Assembly (NCBI GenBank): GCA_023053575.1
Contig: JAKZAP010000012.1
Coordinates: forward strand, 9,796,230 to 9,860,229
Direction: 5' to 3'
DNA from: Branchinecta lynchi
Lineage: Eukaryota; Arthropoda; Branchiopoda; Anostraca; Branchinectidae
DNA: 64,000 bases
The position numbers were made by a program, and so were the translations under genes. The notes under the pieces are model-generated. The model was not told where the DNA came from. It ran no database searches and saw nothing but the letters and a program-made list of their open reading frames with translations. Shown here piece by piece: positions 14,301-24,429 of this stretch (the first letter of the stretch is position 1; the number at the start of each line of letters is the position of its first letter).

Positions 14301-17300
14301 CCCCCCCCCTGAATACGGCCTTGATTAAAACCCCTGGTTTATTTGCGCCCCCGCCCAAGCAAATGAACTTAGAACAAACTCCAAATCCAGGTCATGCGTT
14401 GTTCAAATAAGTGTTCGAAGGTGTATCATGGCGTATAAGGTTTATTATAAACCAGATTCCTCTTTTCCTTATGAGCGCCGCTGTAAGAAGATGAATAATC
14501 TGTTCTCGCTTTTGCACGGCCAATCAGATCGCTTGGTTTGTTCCGCCAGCGGGACGAGGAAAGGAGCAGCGCCGTCGCGGCTATCACGGGAACTAGGGGA
14601 AGCACTACAGTTCTACGTTGTTGGAAGCTGAAGAAACAACTTTTCTTCGAAAGACCCGTTTTGTTCTGTTACGACTGCTTTTTGTTAGTTTGAGGACCTA
14701 TGCTGTCCATCCGTAGATTTAATAGCTTTCTACAATATATTGGGCGTCAATGTACTCGTGTACTTCACGTAGTACTAAGAACACTTTTTCTGATCTTTAG
14801 AAACTCTAAAAATTGTATCAGCGTGACAACACCGAACGCTGCATTGATAAGAACCTTTTGGGTTCCTATTTGAACAGGCGTGGGTATTAACACGTAAACG
14901 TCGTGGGTAGCGCTATTCAGCTTATTCCACCTGTTTGAACAATGCGTCAGAGACGTGTTCGTCGAGAAGATGAAGCGAACAATAATTTCTTCTCATCTCT
15001 CTGCCCTCAGTCGCTTTACAACCGGAACGGAGGAAGATGCAAGCAACAAGCAGGATTGTGGTCACGACGTAGTGGTGTAAAAAACAACAACATCTAGACC
15101 TACGTTGCCTCGGCAACGTGAAGTGTTGCGGCGACCTTTGTCCGGCTTTGCGGACTAAAGTGTTGCGAGAGCAACACTTTGGTTTTGTTTCTTCGCTGTC
15201 GGTTAAATGCAGAAGTTGTCAACTTATCCAAGCTTTTAAAACGGCATGCTCTAAGAAGAACACACTCAACATGTTCTAAGAAGAAAACAATCAGTACACT
15301 GTAAAAAGACTCTCCTTTATCGGACTTTAGCAGTTGCGCCTCACCGATTCCGGACATTTTTATTCCTGATTCGGAGCGTTAAAATCCCAATTTGGAGAGT
15401 TTTAATCCGTTGCAGGATTAAAACGCTAGAATGCAAAATATTGCAGAGTTTACTGCAGTATTTTGCATTCTAGCGTTTTCATCTTGCATCGGATTATAAA
15501 ACTCCGAATTCGGATTTTAATTCTCCGAATTAGCAATAATGATCCGAAATCGGTGACGCACAACTACTAAAGTCCGATAAAGGAGGGACTTTTTACAGTG
15601 TAATCACATCGTCAAAGGCTATTCCTCAGCGTTGTAAAAAAAAACAATAAAAGAATATCGGAAGAAGGGACTAAATTGAGTACTCAGTCAGTAGAACTTT
15701 ATACTTTCCAATCGTAGACAGTGTGACGGATGAAAACTTGGAACAATATCTTACATAATCTAGTTGGTATTATAAAGCTATCCGTAACTTTTCAGGATTA
15801 AAATACCAGATGACACTATTAGTTATTACGAAACTACCTCATCGTTTTACATTATCGTTTGTACCCGTTGCGTAAACACTTAATCCTAAGTTACAGCGAT
15901 AGACCATCGATACAAACTTTCTTACCGATGAACCGATTCTTACTTACGTCCCTTGCATCTCTTACAACAGGGAACCAAATTTTTCTTACCATCGAATACA
16001 CCGGAAACAAATAACAGGTACACCAACTAGCAAAAGCTGTAAACCCCTCATTGCCGAAGACGATTATGAGCTAGCAGCCGGCTATTTCTAACAAGTCCCC
16101 TACATGTCTCACAATTGGTATCGGCCTATTTTTGGTTTCAGTATGTACCTTACTACTGAAGTTGTCAACCCCTTGAAACTTTCAAGCTGGTGTACCTCAT
16201 GAAGGAATTTTGTACCAAAAAATTGATGAGATAAACTTTGCTTAGCTCATGAAGGGCTATCGATTGCCGTCGAAAAAAATTATATTTGCCTCGTTACAAA
16301 AGTTTACTTTTTTGCCGTAGGCCAACTTTCCAACTTCACCACTTAGAAAGGAGCTAAGGACAAGCTCCAGTTTCTTTAGCAATGAGAGAATTTTTAAAGT
16401 ATAAGAGGTACATCTGATACCATTTCTCTGCCGCAATCACAAGTGCAAAAAAAAACGAATGATGGACTCAGCTGAAATCGCGAACAGAAATGGATAGAAA
16501 CAATAGATGGCAGCACTTTCGAATCCGTGGGAAAAAGCCACTGTTTTGTTTCTATGGATTTTCTTATTACTCAAAGGAGATATGTTGGGTCTGGGGCCGG
16601 GTAACTGCCGAATATGTTTAACGCTTATAGATTTTAGTCCATCTGCATTTTGAAACTAGTGCCTGCCTGCTTGCTTGCTAGAACGGAGCTTTCAACTCGA
16701 AAGCAGAAACATGGTTTGATGAAACGAACGCTTGGCTGCACAACTTCAGATAGTCCTCTCTGACATGGGCTATATAACTCCACTTCACTTCGCACACCGT
16801 AAGGCTCGAGGACAAGCATAAACATCCTTTTTGGCCCCAGGCAAGAGTTCTACGGAGCTTTCCAAAATGTCATGTCATATTCACCAATCCGGCCTAAGGT
16901 CCACACTTTCCGTAGAAACCGCAAAGGTTAAACCCGTACCAGTTGCCAGGAATAAAATGAAATCGGCGGCATGGAATCGAACGTTGGTTGGGGGTGGTAG
17001 GGAGGAATTGGTGGATGGGTGGTAGGGAGGGAGTAGGGTTGTTGGGAGGTATATGTTTATTTTGTGAAGGAGTTTGGTCTGTTTTTTTTGTGGTCTGTTC
17101 TTTTCTTTTTTTTTCTTTTTTATTAGTTACTTATTATGTTGTTTGTTGGTGTGTTTAGAAAATGGTTAACCTTTACTACTGCACGCCAGCAAAAACATAG
17201 GTTTTTCCATTAGTGCAGTAGATGTAAATAGAAAAGAGTTGAATTGTGTTTATTAATAAAATAAGTATCAAGTAAATAAGTATCAAGCATAGGAAAAAAA

Positions 17301-20300
17301 AAACGAGGACAAAACCAAAGTGTTGCTCTCGCAACACAATTCATACTGGCCTAATTGTTGTTGGCACGTAATCTTTTGGGTTAATCGACTAAAAAGAGGG
17401 ACGGCGCGGCATAGTGTAATAGGCACGAGTACCAAAAAAGAGGCACGAAAACTAAAAGGGCCCTTTGAGGCTTCAGAGTGAAGGGCAGGAACAGCGTTCT
17501 AACGTGTCTTCTTTTAGGCTCTGGAGTTACGGACTCTCCCTTATTTGTCTACTTCTACTACTTGGTAATCTTTTTATACTCGTTTCTCCTCCGCGATGCA
17601 GTGCCGTGCATTTCTTTTTAGTCGATCCCATTTCTTGCGCGCTAACATTAGGCTACTGTCTGGGTAGGTACAAGTACCATGCACAATTGCGACTATTCCC
17701 ATGGTTTAGGGTGATGAAGGGAGGCTTTCCTTCCATGCTTACGGTACTGTCACCTTCTATTTCATGGGTAGACAGATTGAATTTGAGTTTGAAAACGTGT
17801 TAAAGTTTAACCGAACCGATCACTTATTCTGTTCAGTTTATTTTACGACCCAAATACATTTAACTATGATGCCAGTACCCGCGCCAAGAAAGGTACACAA
17901 AAGCACTTGCAATTAGGCGGGTACATACAACTCATTTCCTAATTAATAATGAATTAGAAAAAAAACATAACAGAAAAGAGCACTAAAATAAGAAATAATA
18001 ATCATTGTCTCATCAGCTCATATAATAATGATAATGAGAAAAAAAAATAATAAAAAAAATAGAATGATAAGGAATAAAATATTCACGTAAGGAGGCTTGA
18101 AGATCCGATGGAAATGCAGTACTTCATTGCTCTGCTATTCACGAATACTTGGTTTTTATTCCCCGTCGGATTTGTGGTACCTCTATGCGCTTGTACCTGC
18201 GTTGCATTCTTTACGAAAACGATTGACGAAAGATAAGTGTTCACGCAGTGAGCTACCTTCCACGAGCTCATGACTGATGGCCACTGAAAAACCGCGTGTG
18301 TATTGAAATTCAAATTTAGTAGGAGTTAGCGATGTGAGGACGACTATAGATGTTCTGAACTTCATACTAGAGCAAATCGGGAAAAAAAAAAAAATCCCTT
18401 CACACAATCCAAATCTTACAGTGTAATCAGTTAAACGATCCAAAAATAAGTTGGCTTGTTAAACTTTAAGAATCATAACAAACTCCAGGGAAAGATACTT
18501 AGCCAATTCCACCAGTAGCAGGTTCTGGTCGTCCGTCAGCACCGTTAGCAAGAACAAATAGGAATTATACATTTATTTTATTTATATTATATTTTACCTT
18601 ATTTATTCTTGCCCTTAGCTAGGAGCTTAGCTCTGAGAGAAGCTGCTTTTGGGCGTCAATACCCTGAATTGTTCTGAAGCTGCTAAGGGATTTTTTTTTA
18701 TTATTTTGGGCCCTAGTAAGCACTGTTGTAAGGTGTATTACGGCGTATAAGGCTTATCACACATTCCTCTTTTCCTCGAGGCGCGCTGTAATAAGGCGAA
18801 TATCGCTGCATCGATAATAAATTTAAAATAAATTTATTTTTCGGAAATCTTTTACTAAATGTTTGCAATGTTTCAAGTATAGAGGTACAAGCTCAAACAG
18901 GTATCGTCTATTTGAACAGGCGCGTGTATTAAGACGTAAACATCGTGTATAGCTCTATTCAGCTTATTACACCTATACGTCCTTTATAAAATCCGATGAC
19001 GAATTGCCGCCAGACGCGCTAGAGGAACAATAACAATCACACGTGAGATCTGGGGATAAGTTATCTGACGGGTGAATGAGCGATTAGGCTTTCGCTTCAT
19101 ATGGAGTCGCGCATAAGCCCCGTGGAAAAGACAGCCAGCACTCAGGACTGAAGTCAGAAGCCAGATATGACAAACTTCATGACGCTAGACAGAACAAAGT
19201 TGAGTAAAGCAAAAAGAGGGGAAGAGGCATTTTAAACAGTTTTAAACATGAGCCTCGTTTTTGTTGCATGCTGCAGGTTCACTTCTTGGTCGATTCTGGA
19301 CTGATTCCTTCTTCATCCGTTTTTGCACTGCAGCGCCTCCGAGGAAGACGGCAGCGCTTCTCAAGAATGACGGACTTGCTCCCCGACCAAGTCCGTGCTT
19401 CCCTGCAAGATGCTGCAGCGCTGCCGCTTCAACCGAGAAGAAAGTGAATCCAAAAACGCATATTATGCAAAAGCAAAGAAGTGCTGCAGCAGCGATGCGG
19501 CAGCGCTATTGCAACAAAAACGAGGCTATTGTTACCAAAGACAATATAGTGGGAAAGACCTGTGACTTCGCTAAAATCGGGTCTCTGAAAATTGACTGGA
19601 ACGCCGCCTAGCGTTTGGACTTTGTCCAATTTCCAGCGGTAGATGATTAATATAATCAAAGCAAGAGGGCGTGAGTAGGCAATGTCTGTCAACATTAACT
19701 GATTTGAAATCGTGAATTAAACATTTTTTCCCATAAAAAAGTGATTTATTCTTTTCCTACTTGTTTTTTATTCCAATTAAAGAGGAAATCTGAATGGAGA
19801 AAGAATGCTCATCATAAACAAAACGTGCTTTGATGATGATTCTGCGAAAGTGATGGAAAAAAATGTCAACAGAGCGATTTTTTAACTAAAGAACATCCGC
19901 TAAACGGCGCTGATTGTTGTGACTCATGGGGCTTACGGGAGTTTCCGGTCTTTTCCACTTTTACTGTCTTTGATTGTTACGCCTAAGAGGAATTGAAAAT
20001 AGCAAAACAAACCTGGATAAACGTACAAAAAGAAGTAACTTGTCATTGTTTTCTTTACAATAGGCACCTAGCGGCCAAAAAATGACTAATCTGAGAGGGA
20101 TTTCATGAGGGGCGTATTTGGACAATGCTGTAGAGACATTCAGAATATGCACTGCTGGCTTGACAAGCTCATCCCGACGCGGAGAATTCGAATTTCAAAA
20201 AAAGCGGGCGTCTCAGTAGCTAATGAAGCGATGCTCAGGAAGGTTCCTTCTAGACTGTAAGGTCGCTTCTGAAGAAATCCCGCTATTACATGTGACTTAA

Positions 20301-21122
20301 AACAAATTTGTTTTTTGGAAATTTTTGAAACTTTTCAAGTATATAGGTACAAGCACAAAGAGGTATCTAAAGTCCGGAAGAAAAAGAATTCGATGAAAAC
20401 CGATTAGGCCGATATGAATACGGGCACAACTAAGTAAAGCATTTTCCGATATGTAAGTGATGAGAACTAGAGGGTTAGATCTCAGCCGTGTTTACGATAC
20501 GATACGAATTTATTAGTCAAATAACATAATATTTAAATAAGACCCTATCAATAATTTATAAAAACGTACTGTCACTTACTCATTAATATGCTTTACAAAA
20601 TATTGACGAAAAGAAGATCTATACCGGTTAGTAGCTGATAGTTTGCAGGGCTCTCATTTATTTTGATGCCTCATGTTATATGCGGGTCGTGCCGGTTCTG
20701 GTAGCAAACACGATGCTTACTTGATTCTACATTTTATTTTTATTTTTATACCAAGGAGCTTTATACCTTCTTAATAATTCGTGTGCTCCTGGCCCAATAT
20801 CACACGAACAGCTCGCTTCTGCACATTCTCAAGGTCATTGCTTTGTTAAACAAATGAAATATTTTATTATCACAGTTGCTTACAGTGTTGCAAGTTTGTT
20901 TTTTGACCACGAACCACATTATAAATCAAACTTTCCATCTATCTATCTTATCACTTACAAGTATAGTTCAATTCAATTCAGTTTTGCTAAATACAAAAAA
21001 ATAAATGAACAAAATAAGTTTCGACCCTTACAAAGCTCCATGATCGTTACATAAAGGGGTAGTGAAATCGGAATAGCACTTACCGAAGAGACGAGGAATC
21101 CAAAAAGCAAAACTCTCAACAT
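5149..21122 (-). CDS. Gene A (partial, 5' four exons): secreted-signal DOMON-cytochrome b561 protein
   Basis: Exons in order are 21122-21084, 13699-13322, 9232-9076 and 5372-5149; the joined 798 nt are 266 codons. The protein has a signal peptide (1-16, cut predicted after ALA), a short linker, a DOMON domain with M107 in KMGDD and H181 in YHVMLAAGPA, then the first b561 helix with H227. Exons 3 and 4 have exactly the lengths and phases of gene B (157 and 224 nt), so the genes are tandem paralogues. The remaining b561 exons should lie left of position 1; I could not find them at 1-5148. Role inferred from family: transmembrane electron transfer with DOMON outside. The cleavable signal peptide is the clearest difference from gene B. 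Confidence 0.82.
5373..6660. other. Gene A intron 3, first part: no gene seen
   Basis: Contains an open frame on the plus strand (5629-5964) with no family I recognise, a C-tract followed by (CA)n at 6371-6401, and a remnant with cagtcgttttt and cagtcggtaaat (6480-6520) that resembles the element at 57340-57592. Confidence 0.4.
6665..7090 (+). repeat. Dispersed repeat G, copy 1
   Basis: Shares a long colinear match with 30475-30860, from cctcgcactatttact through acccacggttttgg and ctcgcagacaaccg to ggtaagacaggtcctttaag. A more diverged copy lies at 35262-35950. Function and class are unknown. Confidence 0.7.
7455..7514 (+). repeat. Exact 30-bp tandem duplication
   Basis: Two identical 30-base AT-rich units lie back to back (7455-7484 and 7485-7514). 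Confidence 0.95.
7700..8290 (+). other. Possible solo LTR
   Basis: A TATA-like gttatataaat (8013-8023) is followed by (gttttag)n near 8050 and an AATAAA signal at 8204-8209, then cctgtgttgtatatagc. The TATA-to-poly(A) order and spacing resemble an LTR, but I could not fix the TG/CA ends or a target duplication. It lies in a gene A intron. Confidence 0.3.
8291..9075. other. Unassigned intron DNA
   Basis: The minus strand has an open frame at 8758-8970 that matches no family I recognise and does not join in frame to gene A. Probably non-coding. Confidence 0.4.
9076..9232 (-). CDS. Gene A exon 3: end of DOMON domain
   Basis: Acceptor gctatttttag and donor G|GTAAAG bound 157 nt, residues 140-191 plus one base. 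It reads DGYIYCRF in the middle and YHVMLAAGPA near the end, with H181 as candidate haem ligand. Length and phase equal gene B exon 3. The Thr-Arg after YCRF in gene B is Leu-Leu here. Confidence 0.9.
9375..9850 (-). mobile_element. Repeat H, copy 1, with inserted LINE tail
   Basis: The left end (acaaataatgcaatagaacctcc, then ctttggtcccatgcag) and the right part (gtttgcatagggcaggatac) match the element at 25655-26045 in reverse orientation. A foreign segment ending aaataaattacttacttatttac (about 9460-9585) looks like a LINE 3' tail inserted inside it. Confidence 0.65.
9938..12147 (-). mobile_element. Palindrome-ended element T, copy 1
   Basis: The left end is GTGTTGCGAGAGCAACAC (9938-9955). 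The right end carries the inverse at 12064-12081, then acgttgcccgggcaacgt (12124-12141), itself palindromic. The interior matches copies at 15103-17337 and 40465-43137. It lies in gene A intron 2, opposite in orientation to the other two. The class is uncertain; it looks non-autonomous. Confidence 0.8.
10637..11116 (-). other. Open frame of 49-residue repeats inside element T
   Basis: A 159-codon frame holds two units beginning GTPASKSCKPIIAEDD and GIPTSKSCKPLITEDD, 49 codons (147 nt) apart. The same frame is open in copy 3 (41645-41968), but copy 2 has a stop in the matching unit. It starts at an ATG. I recognise no domain; it may only reflect a 147-bp DNA repeat divisible by three. Confidence 0.3.
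12148..13002. repeat. Intron DNA with a duplicated ~160-bp block
   Basis: Two related blocks run in direct order, about 12650-12790 and 12835-12975. Each has an aatgaatg start, an aaggtaaggtaagg tract, ttattgacaactg and aagaaaatgacgct. A C-run lies at 12522-12532. No gene is seen. Confidence 0.6.
13003..13237. mobile_element. Foldback MITE, complete copy
   Basis: The left arm begins catatttgatagtgcaaaac and the right arm ends gcaccatcaaatatg. The arms pair over about 60 bp, including ggcccttcttggca against tgccaagaagggcc. Half copies lie at 4780-4895 and 32165-32262. Confidence 0.85.
13322..13699 (-). CDS. Gene A exon 2: first part of DOMON domain
   Basis: Acceptor tattccatttcag and donor GAT|GTAAGT bound 378 nt, residues 14-139. 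It carries VYAGCAVDKGCFGYPNNC, SNYVAVGFSSDTKMGDDSV and TDCSFVGG, each with a direct counterpart in gene B exon 2. A second acceptor 15 bases in (ttggcag|AC) would give the phase of gene B instead. The upstream signal-peptide exon favours the first choice. Confidence 0.9.
13802..14069. mobile_element. CACTGTCAGAAG foldback MITE
   Basis: Starts CACTGTCAGAAGTTT and ends ctgctgacagtg. The arms contain inverted aacagacaac/gttgtc and gatgcgc/gcgcatc blocks, with ttatgcat near the centre. It belongs to the same family as the nested copies at 46197-47147. Confidence 0.8.
14144..14323. mobile_element. CGTATCCAG short element with G/C tracts, copy 1
   Basis: Ends are aggcccgtatccagg and gaatacggcctt in inverted order, with a long G-run on one side and C-runs on the other that would pair. 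A second copy is at 37081-37290. Termini of this kind are common in non-autonomous hAT-like elements. Confidence 0.7.
14390..14940 (+). mobile_element. Repeat F, copy 1
   Basis: Shares gtgtatcatggcgtataagg and tcctcttttcctt near its start, and ctatttgaacaggcg, acgtaaac and attcagcttatt near its end, with 18715-18990. The reverse of the end is seen near 7585-7640. Class unknown. Confidence 0.55.
15103..17337 (+). mobile_element. Palindrome-ended element T, copy 2
   Basis: Starts acgttgcctcggcaacgt (a decayed palindrome), then GTGTTGCGAGAGCAACAC at 15160-15177, and ends with the inverse at 17320-17337. It has one 147-bp unit (GTPTSKSCKPLIAEDDYEL at about 16018-16080), closed by a stop. A 304-bp MITE sits inside at 15297-15600. 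It lies in gene A intron 1. Confidence 0.8.
15297..15600. mobile_element. CACTGTAAAAAG foldback MITE, inserted in element T
   Basis: Begins CACTGTAAAAAG and ends CTTTTTACAGTG, flanked by TA on both sides. The two halves are nearly perfect inverted copies, including cgctagaatgcaaaat against attttgcattctagcg. Element T copy 3 shows the unoccupied site near 40630, so the TA duplication can be read directly. Confidence 0.9.
17338..18714. other. Gene A intron 1: no gene seen
   Basis: A plus-strand frame (17465-17803) includes a hydrophobic stretch, but no family and no splice context support it. The rest is AT-rich with A-runs near 18040-18060 and 18380. Confidence 0.4.
18715..18990 (+). mobile_element. 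Repeat F, copy 2
   Basis: Matches 14390-14940 at both ends (ggtgtattacggcgtataagg, ctatttgaacaggcg, attcagcttattacacc) and lacks most of its middle. Confidence 0.55.
19251..19527. mobile_element. MITE with perfect 18-bp inverted ends
   Basis: agcctcgtttttgttgca at 19251-19268 is exactly inverted at 19510-19527. The interior is rich in gctgcagcgctgcc-type inverted blocks. The open frame across it reads low-complexity residues and is not a gene. Confidence 0.85.
19530..20495. other. Gene A intron 1: nothing assigned
   Basis: No coding exon, RNA or recognised repeat boundary is seen apart from short fragments (for example aagtatataggtacaagc near 20338, also near 18876). Confidence 0.4.
20500..20850 (-). 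pseudogene. LINE 3' end fragment
   Basis: On the minus strand LENVQKRAVRVILGQEH is readable near 20835-20785, the typical post-RT motif of Jockey/CR1-like elements, followed by stops and a 3' region. It ends with the short tail repeat cgtatcgtatcg near 20500. Severely truncated. Confidence 0.65.
21084..21122 (-). CDS. Gene A exon 1: signal peptide
   Basis: The ATG at 21122 starts 13 codons, MLRVLLFGFLVSS, ending at donor TCG|GTAAGT in phase 0. Exon 2 begins in phase 0 with GCTTTGGCAGAC, so the junction reads LVSSALADGQ. This is a classical signal peptide with an Ala-x-Ala cut. The phase match and the completed cleavage site support joining exons 7.4 kb apart. An extra small exon in between cannot be excluded without transcripts. 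Confidence 0.7.
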
Positions 21123-21680
21123 CCTCGTGGTGCAACCCCGACGTTCTGACCGAGTAACCGAGAAAACGGTCCCTTTTTGTCTCAACTGAATTCTGCGATA
21201 AACTCTAAGTGACTCAATCTTCCATTAGTCACTGGAACAAGATAAGCTTAGGCTGTATATTTCAACATCAAATTCGACAGAAAGCGCACCACGAGAATCA
21301 ACTTCCTTGTTACAAATCCAGTGATAGCAATTGTAATCGGAGTCGCTACAGAATTATTCTTGCTCATATCGCCATCCGACACGAGGCCTATGTATCGCAG
21401 CGGAGCCTTGGACCCAATTTAAGGGCGATTCTGGCGGTCTGGAAAGCTCCGCGAGTTTATAGGCCGGTTGTTTTTGCGACTTCCGCCTTGCTAAAACTCG
21501 CGTCGCTTTCCAAGGCTGTTCTCGCGCTCAGTTAATTTCCGCCATTGACTTGGAAAGCGAATCCGCTTCGCGGGTGGAAAGTATATGACAAGTCAGCGAG
21601 AAGTTGCAAAGGTGCAACTGAGACTTTCTGTCTGATTTTCCCTCGTATTTTCGTCGCTTTCATCACCCAGTTTAGAAAAT
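21123..21680 (-). promoter_or_regulatory. 5' flank of gene A
   Basis: This holds the presumed 5' UTR and promoter of gene A up to the LINE insertion. No clear TATA box is seen. The stretch near 21430-21460 (ggtctggaaagctccg then gagtttatag) has a partial match at about 31140-31165, so part of it is repeat-derived. Confidence 0.25.
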
Positions 21681-23180
21681 CTCAACTTCAGTGTGATAAG
21701 AATAGGGTTACCTCGATTTTTTGTTAGACTAATTTCTGGAATGTATATTGGATCTAAAGCAGTAGTAAAAATATTTCACAAGGGATTTTCCCGCCCATTT
21801 GATTGGAATAGCGGGGTGAAGCAAGGAAGCGCGCTCTCTCCAAGATTATTCTGCATTTTCATAAATGATATGAAGGAGTTTTTCGAAAAGCGTTGGGCAC
21901 CAACCGTGCGACTCGGAAACTTAGTCATATCACTACTGCTATTTGCTGACGACGCAGCATTAATAGCAAAGTCACCACAAGAGCTTCAAACCCTTCTGGA
22001 TATCCTATCAGAATATTTGGAGAAAAAGAAGCTAAAGCTAAATGTTAAGAAAACTGTAGTTGTGATATTCGGCAAGAAAGAAAGAAATGAGACAGAACCG
22101 CCAAAATTTTATTATAGACATGAGCAAGTGTCTACAAAGCCTAGCTTTAAATATCTGGGGATAATTTTTTCAGAAGTAGGAGGATGGAAATACCATGTAA
22201 AAGAGATGGCAAATAGGGGAAGAGGAGTGACAAGCGCAATACTTCGTAACGGGACGCTATCAGGAATTAAGCACATAAAAATTCATAAACAAATTTTCAG
22301 GTCGAAAGTGACGCCAACAATTCACTACGGTGCAGAGCTTTGGGGATTTGAAACTGCCCCCCAACTAGAGACAATACAGCTTCAGTATTTCAAGAGACTC
22401 ATTGGTTTACACCAGACGACCCACAGCCAGGCAGTAAAAGGGGATCTGGGACTTTTTTCCCTAAGGAAACATAGATTAACCCAAATAATAAGGTTCTGGG
22501 CAAAAGTTATATCTTTACCAGAGAAGAGACTGCTTAAGCAAGCTTACCTGGCAGCACTATCGACGAAAAAGCGAAATTCATGGCCGCTCCAAGTTAAAAA
22601 ACTTTTAGATAATGCAGGTCTTTCTTACATATGGAATGAAGGAAGAGGGCCGGAAGGAGACCCGACCAGCTTCATACGTGAATTCACAAGAGTGTTAGAA
22701 GAACAAGAGGTTCAAGCTTGGTACGAACGGACGCAAAATTCAGATACATTAAAATACTACAAAGAAGTTAAGCAGATTTTCGGAATGGAATTTTACTTCA
22801 AGCTATACCTACCGGCGGAGAGCCTGCGCCTGTGGTTTCAGCTTCGAGCGAACTGCCTGCCAGTACGTGGTCGGAGTAATTGGGATTTTAAGATAGAATA
22901 ATAGTAAGCGAGAATGCCCCCTGTGCTTTAATACAGAGGAAGAGGGCCATTTTTTGGTTGAATGCGAGCAACTCTCAGACCTCAGCAGACACTTTCTTAA
23001 TGGGTATACTATCAAGTTCCCCGATATTCTTGAAACAAAAAATAAAGCTAAGATACTTAAAATATGCCAATTCTTAAAGAGTGTATTAGTTAAATAAAGA
23101 TAAGTATTGAGTGATGTAAAGTGTATTGTAACTCATGTATTTTGTACGGCCAATTGGCTATTAAATATATATTCATATTC
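21680..23180 (+). pseudogene. 5'-truncated LINE with long reverse-transcriptase frame
   Basis: The 402-codon frame 21693-22901 carries GVKQGSALSP (residues 41-50) and the catalytic FADD (84-87), then a long thumb/connection region. The next part continues in another frame from about 22902 to a stop at 23096 and holds a zinc-knuckle motif (CPLC, then HFLVEC). One frameshift therefore separates RT from knuckle. The 5' end (endonuclease and N-terminal RT) is missing. The 3' end has a gccaattggctatt stem and a tail of attcat units near 23168. It is the youngest-looking LINE here, but not functional. Confidence 0.85.
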
Positions 23181-23339
23181 ATATCATGGTATTTAATCAA
23201 ATGGTGCCGAAAATTCTGGCAGGAATTCAAGTACGCGAGCACCCGACGCTGACTGTCTGCTAAAGGCACTGAAGGAGTTAGGTCGGAAGAACTGTTTCTG
23301 AGCAAAAAAAAACCTGTAAACGTTGCCCGGATTTAGTCC

Positions 23340-23850
23340 GGTTGTGCAAGTGATTCAGCTAGATGAATTGCTTCACCTTCCCACAATGTTTCATTCCAAT
23401 ACCTCTAGTCTAAAGAGTGTCACCCCCCAACCCAACTCCCTCCACAGTCGGATCCTGACCTAAAAGGGAGATCGGAGACACTTGTCCTTTCCAACTTACA
23501 AGTTTCATTTCAGACAGGATCACCCGTTCGAACGTTATATGTGCCAGAAATTCCTGATTCCCCCTCCCTCCACTCCCCCCCCCCCCACGATGGTCGGATC
23601 GAGGTACTGACTATTTCCAAGTCGATCTGGTCGGTTCCTCAAATGCCTGCCAAGTTTCATCGTCCTTGCATATCCGGAAGTACCTTAATTTCCGATCACC
23701 GGAATCCCCCCCCCCAGGGTCCGGATCCGATTCTGTCAATTACGCATCTAGGGCGTGTTCTTCCCACCAAATTCATTCCGGTCCCTCGAATCTAAGCGTG
23801 ACACAAGATTTCCGGCCCCCCTTCCCAACTCCCTCCACCGAAACCGGAAA
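23340..23850 (+). repeat. ~440-bp monomer element, copy 2 (short)
   Basis: One monomer with aggatcacccgttcgaac, gatggtcggatcgagg, gccaagtttcatcgtcc and ccaaattcattccgg, as in 1840-4080. The hairpin end is missing. Confidence 0.75.
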
Positions 23851-24429
23851 TTTGGCTTTTCGTCGTTTCAGCTTTTCGTCGCATAATAATAACTGTATTT
23901 AAAAGCCCAGGGGCCATATACATAATACAACAATAGTATATATTACAAAGGAAAACAAGAACAATAATTTCCTCCGGCTATGAAGCCTCACTACTAAGCT
24001 TGGTCGCTCTTAGCTTCTTAACAATAAAACTCGTGATACCTGCAAGCGTTAAAGATTGAAGAAGCCTAGTCGTATCTTCGAGCGCAGGGGCGGTTTGAAG
24101 GGCTTGGGTGTGGGAGGTAACTAGCTCAAGATACACGTAGCAGATGTTCGGTAAGTCTCAAGATTCGTATATAAACAATAGCCAAGAGACACAGCACCTC
24201 GTCGAGGAACTGTACGAATTTTAAGAAACGTTAAAGCTAGTATTTGTGAGGTGAGCGTCATTCGCAATAAGAGGAATTCGCTTCCGTAATAGCCCGACCC
24301 GCAGCAGTTTCTATCAAGTAGGCTATATTTCAGACATAATAAAATTGACCGCCGCATGCGAAGTTTTTGCAGTAAGCTATGCCTTTTTACGGGCTTAACA
24401 CTACTTGGATACGTGTATGAAAATTATTT
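23851..24429. other. Intergenic DNA, nothing assigned
   Basis: A stretch with no recognised gene or repeat boundary. Starts with tcgtcgtttcagcttttcgtcg (23858-23880) that could be another element's end. Confidence 0.35.

Noticed and set aside
17465..17803. Plus-strand frame with a hydrophobic stretch
   Set aside because: Starts at a non-ATG codon, has no family match I recognise and no supporting context.
19261..19611. Plus-strand frame of 116 codons
   Set aside because: Mostly covers a MITE with perfect inverted ends; the peptide is low complexity from inverted gctgcagcgc blocks.
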